NCBI RefSeq assembly: GCF_963678635.1
Contig: NC_087069.1
Coordinates: forward strand, 41,375,883-41,439,882
Length of the DNA stretch: 64,000 nucleotides
Direction: 5' to 3'
From: Symsagittifera roscoffensis
Taxonomy: Eukaryota > Xenacoelomorpha > Acoela > Convolutidae
Of this stretch, positions 22,201 through 28,032 are shown one piece after another. Within the stretch, counting starts at the first letter, position 1; each line of letters starts with the position of its first letter. The notes beneath the pieces were generated by a model that did no database searches, was not told the origin of the DNA, and saw nothing but the letters and a program-made list of their open reading frames with translations. The translations under genes and the position numbers were made by a program.

Positions 22201-25097
22201 AGCCACCAAAAAAATCACATTCTATTGAATTGCCAAAGCTACTAAGTGCTCTTTGTTATGCACAAACTAATGCAAGTAATAAGCACAAAATTCGTTATAC
22301 AAAAGTTTGTTCATGTTCGAACACATAGGCAAAGCGGAGCTTCGCAACACCGTCAATAAGAAATTATGAAAATTCAATTTTTAAAATACGTTAGTGTAGA
22401 AAGACAGAATTAAAATGCGGTAGAAAAAAAAAGATCTATTTGCCAGTTTCTAATAAAAAATTTCTCTAAAAGCAAGAAAACTTAGCTCTGAAAAAGAAAG
22501 TAGATCAAAAGGAATGTATGAATTCAATCACCAAGAAGGACAAAAAACTAATTAATGTATAGCAAAAGAGATAAATCAGAAAATGTGAACGAAATAGCCA
22601 AAAGATGTTTGGAGAGAGATTGAAAAGAACCGAAAAAATACACGATTGAAAATGTTTGAACTTTTTCAACTTTCGAACTTAGCAGAAAGCTCTATGAGGT
22701 TCAGAAAGTGCTTATATTTCAAAGTTTTCTTCAAATTACATTATTAGGAGAATTAATGTCCATTTTTGAAACTGGAAATCATTCACATTTATCGTAATCT
22801 TTTTCTGTTCGATAGATTTTACCTACCTGTTCACAGGAAAAGAATTGAACTTGAGAAATCAAAAACCAAGCCGCGAAAAACCAATCATGTGCGTGAACAA
22901 CATTTATGACTGTTTTTCAAAACAAACACGAAAAAAATTAATCACGACTTATATAAGTGACGATAATTTCGTTCTTTTGCACTTAAAAAATTAAGTGCTA
23001 AATATTTCCAATTTACAAGTTAAGATAAATTTTCTAGAACTTCACAAATGAAATTCGGACTCGATTACAGAAAAGTTAGAATCTAAAAAATAAGAAATTT
23101 TTTTTTAACGATGTTATAAGAAATGTATGAAACTTTTTCTCCTTGTCTAATGACCTTCAAAAAAAAATGGAATGGGAATCAAATCAATGAAAAACGAAGT
23201 ATGAAAATTTTCTGGACTCTATTTCAGCCGATTAAATGAAGTGAAATTAATTTTTTTTTTAATTTCAAACAAAACGAAAACATATAGAAAACTTTACTGT
23301 GCAAGCACATAGCAATCCCTACAACAAAACCACCGAAACCACCGAACGATTTCGTATGAAAACTTACTGTTTATTGCATGCATGTAAACCCTTAAAAAGA
23401 GACCGATTCAACATCAAAGTATAAAACGAGCAGTTTAGCTACACTCGTGTCAGGTTATTACAGTGGTGCGCAACTTGGTACGCCCCCACATATCCAGGGA
23501 TCGATCCCCCGAGAAAAATCTTGAAAATTGGTCTAAATTCCCACCCCAAGCATATATATTCTCACTTCCTTCAATAATTGGAACACTTTTTTTAAAGTAA
23601 ATTCAATTATAATTGAGAAGAAATCACTCGAATATATCCAAAGGATATAGCCCTCGACAAACCGCTAGAACCTGTATAGATTGAACCTTTATAACCTGAA
23701 AACATATAGAGCAAAACTCAAGAAAACAATGTGGCTAGTAAATGCCGAGGTGGAAGTATTTCAGCCGAGGAGCGTTCTTAGGCAACCTGCGAAATGATGC
23801 AGTATTTCAATCGAAATACGTTTTTCAACAACTCGATTCGCTTACAGGAAAAAATTTTACGATTAACACTTGCTTATTGAACAATACATTTTGATCTGAG
23901 CTGTGTTATAAAACAACCTCGTTATGTAAACCGTTTCTTAGCCAAAAAGCAAATTCGATAATTGAATCACACCCACCTTTTTAGGCTTCTTCGGAACCGG
24001 CAAGACTTTCGCCACAAGTACCAATTTGACCCTAAAACAAAAATCAATTAAATCAAATATTCGTATCTGTTCCAGTTTTCAACAGCGCTCATCCTTAAAA
24101 GCGCATCAACTTAACGCTTTTTCAGGCTCGCGTTTGTCTTTGTTTTTGATACCAAAGTTTCCATAAGTTCCAAGATTGGAACTAATGAAATAAAAAAGCG
24201 ATTGAAAAGACTACTTTGACCGCTGTTTTTGCCATTTCGATTGATAAGTTATTTTGTATTAGAAAATAATACAAATGAATTTCATAAAACAAATTTTAGT
24301 GTTAAAGTATTAGTTCAGGCTCTCACCAGTAACTTGCGCTCACATAGAAATACCACACATCGCCGTAGCTTTTCACAACTTCAGTTTTAGCAGACTCAGG
24401 TGGTGGTGTAAATTGTAAATACTGTACAACTGACATCCCGGCAGGAACACGTAGGATATAGGATTCCTCACTTTTCACACAATTGCTTTCAACGACATCG
24501 CTGTTAAAAACTCTCAAAAGAGAAAACCCTTTCTTGTTCGGACATTTTTTAAACTCGACGGTCTGCTCAACGTCTGCTGGATTCTCGAACTTCAACGGCA
24601 TTTTCCGATTTTTCCATGGCAGAATGGCTGGGAATTCGAGAGTTGTTCTGCGGACAAAATAATCCAAAGTCACAGCAGTGGCGTTTGTTTCATCATCCGA
24701 TGGAGGTGTTGCTCTAAACAGAGGAAGTTCATCGAAGTCCATCACCTCGGCAGTTTCATTCCATCGACTTCGAGAACTTCTAGAGTATGACTCGTCTAGC
24801 GTCGAGTCGACTGGACGACCCTTTCTTGGAGAACAGACGGACACGAGATGCCTCTGCCCCGGATCCTGGTTCTCATCATTGCTATCGCTATCAGCAGGGT
24901 CTGGGTCCTTAGCCTTGGCTCTGTTAGAGCTAACGAAGAGTGCATTATTAGATTTTGATGGTCCAACTTTGTTATGCTTAGGAGTTGACACTGATATTTG
25001 CGCCTAAACATTCATTAAAAGACATTTTGCTACTACTTCAATTAAACATCAACTTGTCTACTAAAACAATTACCAGGTAACTTCCAAACTGATTCAT
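973..25097 (-). CDS. ASPM: ASPM/Asp-like spindle pole protein, whole split gene
   Basis: Spindle-pole and microtubule-minus-end protein of the abnormal spindle family. Coding exons on the minus strand: 25074-25097, 24327-25003, 23977-24031, 12532-15933, 11126-11435, 4507-4781, 3733-3903 and 973-1284. All junctions have GT-AG sites and matching phase (0, 2, 0, 0, 1, 0, 0), giving 5226 bases or 1741 residues. Approximate layout: ASH-like domain 120-252, disordered region, 47-residue tandem repeats 425-887, IQ motifs 915-1400, then the helical ASPM C-terminus to 1741. The C-terminal exons align with vertebrate ASPM nearly segment by segment, including a CCRS motif against the family's CNRS and a final P-W-x-L segment. 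The calponin-homology domains normally found before the IQ array are absent. Exon 1 is the least certain part. Introns are up to 8 kb and loaded with repeats. Confidence 0.85.
1572..1690 (+). repeat. Dispersed repeat family, copy 1
   Basis: Shares an ordered block with 1966-2065: GAGCTCAAATTTC, then a stretch resembling TTTCACCTGTGATCATTTT, then AAGTTATGGGAGCTT and TGGGATA. The same block occurs in reverse orientation near 20000-20120 and 21575-21690. The family is not identified; a MITE or Helitron fragment is possible. Confidence 0.5.
1966..2065 (+). repeat. Dispersed repeat family, copy 2
   Basis: GAGCTCAATTTC, TTTCACTTGTGATCCTTTTTCG, AAATTATGAGGGTTTTAAAG and TTTGGGATACTT occur in the same order as in copy 1. 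The reverse complement of 20000-20120 is still closer to this copy. Confidence 0.5.
2086..2404. repeat. Foldback (inverted-repeat) element
   Basis: The left arm (2086-2151) is a run of about 15-base units of the type ATTCTACCCTATACCA. The right arm (2309-2401) carries the reverse complement of the same units (for example GGGTAGAATGGCAT). The arms flank about 155 bases of unrelated sequence. Long inverted arms built of short direct repeats are typical of foldback-type or MITE-like elements. No coding capacity. Confidence 0.7.
3556..3722 (+). repeat. Degenerate GATTCCAAATCCAAAAA simple repeat
   Basis: Irregular tandem repetition of GGATTCCAAATCCAAAAAGAATC-like units. It starts about 10 bases inside the intron beyond the donor of exon 3733-3903. 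The open frames across it are by-products of the repeat. Confidence 0.65.
3733..3903 (-). CDS. ASPM: ASPM-like gene, penultimate coding exon
   Basis: Bounded by ATTAG|GTG at 3903 and AAG|GTGGGA at 3733; 171 bases, phase 0 on both sides. The translation (VKTCQDSLKKDQRLF ... KLYCHTCFLLQILLHF) matches the conserved ASPM segment of C-x-D-x-L followed by a cysteine-containing leucine-rich helix. It falls exactly between the CCRS exon and the last exon, as in vertebrate ASPM. Confidence 0.8.
4507..4781 (-). CDS. ASPM: ASPM-like gene, exon with the C(N/C)RS motif
   Basis: Acceptor TTTCAG at 4784-4782, donor AAG|GTCAGT at 4507/4506; 275 bases, entering with two bases of a split codon and leaving in phase 0. 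It encodes VCTRWSEACCIQF, a histidine-rich insertion from a GAT/ATG microsatellite, then IELMERCCRSVADQDILLLC. The last part aligns with the family's LIRSCNRS...EVIRYAVQ helix region. The His-rich loop is an insertion relative to vertebrate ASPM. Confidence 0.85.
5282..5479 (+). repeat. Direct duplication, 87-base copies
   Basis: 5282-5368 and 5393-5479 are near-identical, 111 bases apart. Each copy contains an internal inverted pair (GAAGTAAATAAGG-like and CCTTATTTACTTC), so each can also fold. The small open frames on both strands here come from this repetition. Confidence 0.8.
5961..6090 (+). repeat. Perfect tandem duplication, 65-base unit
   Basis: TGGACGGCAATTTATTTCGT and the following 45 bases are repeated back to back at 5961-6025 and 6026-6090 with no differences that I can see. 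A recent slippage or strand-transfer event just upstream of the LINE coding region. Confidence 0.85.
6424..7448 (+). pseudogene. LINE ORF1: SGNH esterase-type protein, broken
   Basis: The frame begins at ATG 6424 (MSSKKLSQ), meets TAA at 6448-6450, and continues in the same frame as EFNGLQKSALYKIY. A shift of one base in the A-run near 6836-6842 moves the rest into the frame that ends at 7448. Visible SGNH blocks: LILGSSIID (block I, GSS), IIQDGTNS (block III, GxN) and YFDTIHLN (block V, DxxH). The C-terminal 90 residues are rich in Asn, Tyr, Gly and Gln with a GRQTGHGRQTGQ duplication, which may bind RNA. Esterase domains are known in CR1-type ORF1 proteins; their role in transposition is uncertain. 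Confidence 0.75.
7526..10649 (+). pseudogene. LINE ORF2: endonuclease and reverse transcriptase, one frameshift
   Basis: Replication protein of the LINE: nicks target DNA and copies the RNA there. The frame 7526-9505 carries a Tyr-rich N-terminus, a 2A-like motif TSGDIHPNLGP (about 7775-7807), and endonuclease motifs VLHLNCRSL, GFSEKWF, LLGDYNLNY, IDYIITD and TDHQATAF. RT begins at QKAPGPSKIPAW and includes NYRPISITGA and TQFGFRTSYST. One extra base near 9493 ends this frame. The frame continues from DLSKAFDSIDH to 10649, with GVSQSTVLGPLIFNLYIND and the catalytic QYADDTLLF. Apart from the shift the gene is nearly intact, which suggests a fairly recent insertion. Confidence 0.9.
11126..11435 (-). 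CDS. ASPM: ASPM-like gene, exon with last IQ and first C-terminal helices
   Basis: Acceptor CTTCAG, then AGT ATC TGG AGA; the exon ends ATT G|GTAAGT at 11126. It opens with SIWRGYRTRSANR, which completes an IQ motif begun as AAIKIQ at the end of the upstream exon. A CAG/CAT triplet tract follows (EQQHHHHQQQQQH), then a helical region with GLANLLNLNMVSKIIPVLSD. This aligns with the vertebrate ASPM stretch just before the CNRS motif. The triplet tract could vary in length between individuals. Confidence 0.85.
11436..12531 (-). other. Intron of the ASPM-like gene (1.1 kb)
   Basis: Donor GTAAGT at 12531, acceptor TTCAG at 11436. AT-rich, with loosely repeated TTTTTCTGAGCAAGCCA-like phrases (11790-12260). 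No coding sequence recognised. Confidence 0.6.
12532..15933 (-). CDS. ASPM: ASPM-like gene, giant exon with 47-residue repeats and IQ array
   Basis: 3402-base exon, phase 0 at both ends: acceptor TTTTTTTCAG|CGA at 15933, donor CAA|GTAAGT at 12532. The first residues, RIAIWTKAPKIP, continue the KKPKK end of the previous exon. They resemble the KKRSLWDT...KKK stretch that follows the ASH domain in vertebrate ASPM. Next comes a basic, Ser-rich disordered part, then roughly ten tandem copies of a 47-residue unit (14030-15420). From SAHKIQTWWRGRKQR onward there are about 15 IQ motifs (for example AAIIIQRAVRAFF, ALKIQRLWRGYCLRRD), which bind calmodulin or light chains in this family. No calponin-homology domain lies between the linker and the IQ array. 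Confidence 0.9.
14030..15420 (-). repeat. In-frame 141-base tandem repeat array in the ASPM-like exon
   Basis: About ten imperfect copies of a 141-base unit, each coding 47 residues that include TGEQNNGELCSEVHAASTQV and a QNAEQ motif. Neighbouring copies near 14800-15080 are almost identical, showing recent unequal exchange; the outer copies are more diverged. The unit length is a multiple of three, so gains and losses preserve the frame. The unit is not similar to an IQ motif. Confidence 0.9.
16501..16568 (-). repeat. tRNA-derived SINE-like fragment
   Basis: Minus strand: TGGCTTGGTTTGGTGTAAGC (A-box-like), and 40 bases later a good B box GGATTCGAATCCCGGG. The cloverleaf is not convincing. 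Probably a SINE head or tRNA relic. Confidence 0.45.
17661..18428 (-). CDS. Single-exon gene for a predicted secreted cysteine-containing protein
   Basis: 255 codons from ATG at 18428 (the second Met, three codons on, is also possible) to TGA at 17661. Residues 5-22 form a hydrophobic signal peptide (NLVIVWFASFWLFSINFGA) with likely cleavage near residue 24. There is an early N-glycosylation site (NST), and paired cysteines in EGCCQGQC, CNKLSSYYC and MCPDQPWIC. There are many aromatic residues and no second membrane segment, so export is likely. I do not recognise the family. The gene lies inside a large ASPM intron on the same strand, immediately beside the tandem duplication. Codon usage looks ordinary for the host DNA. 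An uninterrupted frame with a signal peptide argues for a real gene, but expression is unknown. Confidence 0.65.
   Translation of the reverse strand: MTKMNLVIVWFASFWLFSINFGATYDIVVNSTVNPAWSSLKFLIPVNIPYNYAWSLCNKLSSYYCLTTFVTEEGIYNPAFQVRAISGSFIASDSFGSHLNMLKRFVREECVDLFEPVYAKHNHFLRREGCCQGQCFYYFRYGYRGAFLSPKEYLSKLFDYSEEGKQLNYILSFHDSDCHVNIITKIGFGIGELKRESHRSGLRDQRQGIPYLLKVGVEWTPRIPFENPADFITFSWFKTNVMCPDQPWICQNQRS
19142..19214 (-). repeat. tRNA-Met-like sequence, copy A
   Basis: Minus strand: A box TGGCTGAGTGGTTAGTGCG, an anticodon arm GAGA-CTCATAA-TCTC (anticodon CAT), and a B box GATCGAATCCG. The acceptor and T stems pair poorly. I read it as a tRNA-derived SINE or decayed tRNA gene that was duplicated with its surroundings. 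Confidence 0.5.
20706..20778 (-). repeat. tRNA-Met-like sequence, copy B
   Basis: Second copy of the tRNA-like sequence, in the right-hand duplication unit. It keeps the A box and the CAT anticodon arm; the B box has changed to GAATCGATCT-type sequence. The two copies diverge like their flanks, with no sign of selection on the stems. Confidence 0.5.
23977..24031 (-). CDS. ASPM: ASPM-like gene, short exon closing the ASH domain
   Basis: 55 bases between GTTTTAG|GGTC and AAAAAG|GTGGGT. After one base completing a Trp codon it encodes VKLVLVAKVLPVPKKPKK. This reads as the last beta strand of an ASH (MSP-like) domain followed by a basic linker. The phase fits both neighbours, and the KK-rich end matches the position of the KKKK stretch after the ASH domain in other ASPM proteins. 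Confidence 0.75.
24327..25003 (-). CDS. ASPM: ASPM-like gene, exon with most of the ASH domain
   Basis: Acceptor TGTTTAG|GCG at 25003, donor TG|GTGAGA at 24327. The first 110 residues are polar and disordered, with a likely phospho-rich SDSNDENQD stretch. Then come FENPADVEQTVEFKK, FSLLRVF and VPAGMSVVQYLQFTPPPE, the N-P-x(n)-G-F and P-G-x(n)-F-x-P pattern of ASH/MSP-type immunoglobulin folds. In ASPM this domain helps target the protein to centrosomes or spindle poles. Confidence 0.75.
25074..25097 (-). CDS. ASPM: ASPM-like gene, proposed first coding exon
   Basis: ATG at 25097-25095 begins MNQFGSYL and ends at CTG|GTAATT. A 70-base intron then leads to the acceptor at 25004, phase 0. It was chosen because no ATG is in frame within the next exon, and this short exon supplies start, donor and phase together. 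The shortness and the weak pyrimidine tract leave room for another start further upstream. Confidence 0.5.
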
Positions 25098-25204
25098 GGA
25101 AACTCGACAAAATTCCGTAAGTCTTCCACTCAAAACTTTCACTCACAAAATGTTGCAAATTTCAGCAAAATTTTCAAAACACAATCTAAAATGAAAGTTT
25201 AGAA

Positions 25205-25470
25205 GTGCAAGTCGTCCACTAAAGTGACACACGAGGTTAAGAGAAACAGGAACTATAACCATTGGCTCAAGGGCCAGGGACACTACATCTTGTGCCTTTG
25301 CACCTCAATCTGTCGGAGCCAATTCCGTTCACTCAAGAAATGGGACATCGAGATCGTGTTCCATCTTAAAGGTTACCACCAAAATATCCCCCAATCTAGA
25401 TATAAAATATGGTTAGAACTCAAGTAAACACCATTTGTTTCTTTGGACAGCAGTGGACCTTTGATCCATT
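25205..25470 (-). repeat. LTR relic related to element 2
   Basis: The plus-strand sequence matches the reverse complement of the last ~260 bases of the element 2 LTR (52460-52710). Shared phrases are CTATAACCATTGGCTCAAG, GGAGCCAATTC, TACCACCAAAATATCCCCCA and TTGGACAG...GTGGA. It is a truncated, diverged LTR in minus orientation about 110 bases from the proposed ASPM start codon. Confidence 0.75.
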
Positions 25471-25498
25471 TATTAAATAATTTTATATGATATGAAGT

Positions 25499-25880
25499 TA
25501 CAAATGTTGTGAGGAAGGCCCTCAATGGAGGGATATTAGTGACAAGATTAGTGCAAGCTGTACACCTGAATATCCTATCGCTACCTGGTGCAAGTGCAAA
25601 TCACTTTTACGACTACTTCCACCTGAAAGACCTGTTTGATACAATAATCCTCTTCATTGGTGGTAACGAACTCTACCACTATACAACGCCAACTGATAGC
25701 CCTGGGCTTTTAGCAGCTGACAAAATTATCGAACTTGCGAACTTTTTGTCAACGAGCCAAGACTTTTTTTCTTGCAATTCCTGAACGTGACGAAAATAAA
25801 ACTCAATCGAAAGGTGTCAACGACATTCATCATGCGACTAGTGAGCCAAAGCCGAGAAAGAACGTGTCAGTCAAGTTGAA
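25499..25880 (+). pseudogene. Relic of a transposon gene with an SGNH-like fold
   Basis: An open stretch of about 95 codons carries LSLPGASANHFYDYF (resembling SGNH block II) and DTIILFIGGNELYHY (block III, GGNE). It continues after a one-base shift near 25765 as FFLAIPERDEN and KGVNDIHHA. The block I nucleophile segment and the C-terminus are missing. It resembles esterase domains in transposon ORF1 proteins but is not obviously from the LINE or from element 1. Confidence 0.5.
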
Positions 25881-26434
25881 GTAATTGATTTACAAAGTTA
25901 ATTCAAACGTTTTCGCAGATTTAGTGCATCATGAGGATTAAATTTTTTTTTACAATATTGACAGAACGATCAAAGATCTGAAAAATGAGAAACATGTCTA
26001 AAATGCTTTAACATTTTTTGACCAATCAACTTTAAACATTTGTAATTACAAATAAATTACGTAATCATTAATAACCTCTTCCAGTAAACTTCTTAGATTT
26101 TTTAGTTTTTTGTTTTTTCATGGTTATAAATTTCGGTTTGGGATTATTTTTGATTCTGTCATGTTTCTTCACTTTTAGTCATGTTATATATAGACTATAA
26201 CTTAAGTGTTAATTCCCGGCTCCTGAATTCATCGCGTGTTAATTCTCGGCCTCTACCTCCAAATATGCAAAGTATCTGGTGTGAGCAGCTTATGAGTTTT
26301 GGTTGTTTGTTCTTTAATCTGTGATTTCAGCAGAGCAGTACCTCCTACCCCCTTATTACATTCTAACAAGTATTGCCCTACTGGCGAGTCCCCTTTGATG
26401 TGTTAATCGACCCTTGTGGCTAGATGTCGGACTC

Positions 26435-27310
26435 TGTAACATTCGCCCAAATATCACACAGCGACGGAGCGTAGAAAAAGTACCTATTAACGACTGGCAG
26501 ACGTCAGTTACCTTAATTCTACTCGTTTTTCACCGTCTCGACCTTGCCAGTTGATTTTCTGGTCTGTCTAGGGCAAAGTAAAAAGTTACCATTTTTAGGC
26601 CATCAGTCAAACGACTTTTGATCAGCTTTCGTTTACATGCGAACACAACCACATAGCTGAGTCTCGGATCCTCAGACTACGTGATTGTCATTAAAAACAT
26701 GGCTCGAACAACCTATTTTAACATGTTTTTGTGTGACAGTTCTATATTAAATCCATTAGAGATGGATTGACCCTTTCCTTTTTCTAGCTACTCATGCTCT
26801 GAAATATTAAATAATAACGGTGTTAATTAAGATCTATGACATTATAGCAGCTATATAGTCAGTCTACACAGTCCCTTCACATAGACCGTCTCTGGGGGAC
26901 CAAGCCTCCGCTCCCGTGATATTCTTGAGATAACACTCTTATCTCCTATATTTCGTGTCCCGGGAGGGTTCCGTGGTATATTTCTTCCCCCACTGAAGCC
27001 TCCTTCTCCACAAAAATCCGTCGCTAAGGTTCTTATCGTGTGTTATTGCCACGATAAGAGGCTTCGTAATTTTCTTGCTCGACTGTTCTTCACAATCTCT
27101 ATCGTGGTTCTGTTTTTCGTCTTTTTATTCAAAATGGCCGTCTTTTTTCTATTTCTCAGAAATGTTCTTCTTCCAATCGAAATTTTAAAATAAAAAAAAT
27201 TCTAGAACATTCTGGCCCTCCGTCGCAACACTTTTTTGTTCATAAGGCCTTTTGTCACTCTTTTTTATGTCGCCGGAAGGTTGTGCTGTGTCATCTGGCA
27301 GAATGGCACA
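26435..27310 (-). repeat. Element 1 3' LTR (876 bases)
   Basis: Matches 49953-50820 over its whole length. On the coding strand it starts TGTGCCATTCTGCC. It has a polyadenylation-type AATAAA at 27129-27124 and a hairpin of nine base pairs just downstream (CTTATCGTG 27032-27040 with CACGATAAG 27050-27058). It ends GGGCGAATGTTACA. It carries a 6-base insertion (AGTCAA near 26605) relative to the 5' copy. Confidence 0.95.
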
Positions 27311-27331
27311 TACTCCCCGGACAAGTCCCTA
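27311..27331 (-). promoter_or_regulatory. Element 1 polypurine-tract candidate
   Basis: Directly upstream of the 3' LTR on the coding strand: CTTGTCCGGGGAGTA then TGTGCC. It is short and G-rich, with purines only in the last 7-8 bases. Its position against the LTR and its near-identical recurrence before the macrodomain (37969-37985) support a plus-strand primer role. Confidence 0.55.
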
Positions 27332-28032
27332 TTGATCGCATAACACCGAATTATCGTCAAGTAGTTATCCAGTTTTCTTACAAATCGCATAAGAAATTGA
27401 AATTTATCTACCACACCTCAACTCACTACGTGTTCACAAATGGCATCGTACTACATCTCACTGCCTTTCAACATTTTCACAAAATTTGCACCATGAGGAG
27501 TGTCCTAGGTAAAATTTCTTTTCTGACTACTTACGTCATCTCGCCATAAAACTTCTTTTCGCCTCTGATTAAAAAGTGGGACGTGGCACGGCCACGCACC
27601 CGTTAAAATTAACTTAACTTCACTCACCAAGTATAATCAGTCATCTATGCGGTCCTTTCAATATTAAAACTAAGAAACTCTGTGGCTAGGAAAGTTCTTG
27701 AGTTACCCACCCTTCTCGAGCGAGTTTACTCAAACTTACCATGTCGCCACACAGTGAATTTGTGTCTTACACAGGTTAAAAACTTCAGTCGTGAATAAAT
27801 CGGTAAATATACTCACCTATGTTCCTTATATACATACATAGATAGTAGTAACTAAAATCAATAATTTCAACAATTTTAACAATTGCAACATTTTCAAAGT
27901 TTGGTCTGACCAAACTAGATCAAAACAAAAAATTTCACAAGTTCAATAATCAAAACTTGGTTGATTGGTTTAAGTTTTAGCACACAAATACAATCAAGTT
28001 TTTTCTCCCTCTCTTCTCTTCTTTGGTCATCT
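27332..28032 (-). other. Element 1 3' noncoding region
   Basis: About 700 bases between the accessory ORF stop and the 3' LTR, A+T richer than the coding part. It includes a near-perfect palindrome AGTTTGGTCTGACCAAACT at about 27898-27916. No reading frame of note. Confidence 0.5.

Larger units (their letters stand above)
15934..23976 (-). other. 8-kb intron of the ASPM-like gene
   Basis: Runs (minus strand) from donor AAG|GTGGGT at 23976 to the acceptor at 15934. It holds the nested secreted-protein gene (17661-18428), a tandem duplication (18661-21850), tRNA-like fragments and four copies of a small hairpin motif. In 16040-17660 and 21850-23976 I see only AT-rich sequence. There is no sign of calponin-homology exons. 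Confidence 0.65.
25098..26423. other. Divergent intergenic region with transposon relics
   Basis: Lies between the start of the ASPM-like gene (minus) and the small plus-strand host reading frame at 26424. It holds an LTR relic (25205-25470) and an SGNH-like relic (25499-25880). The rest (25880-26423) has no recognisable coding or repeat content. The promoters of both genes should be here, but no TATA box can be assigned with confidence. Confidence 0.5.

Noticed and set aside
23465-23520. tRNA-like sequence on the plus strand (GGGATCGATCCCC)
   Set aside because: Only a B-box-like palindrome is convincing; the A box and arms are too weak to report.
15934-23976. Hidden calponin-homology exons in the large ASPM intron
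   Set aside because: No open stretch in this intron reads like a CH domain, and the flanking exons join in phase with residues that are adjacent in vertebrate ASPM.
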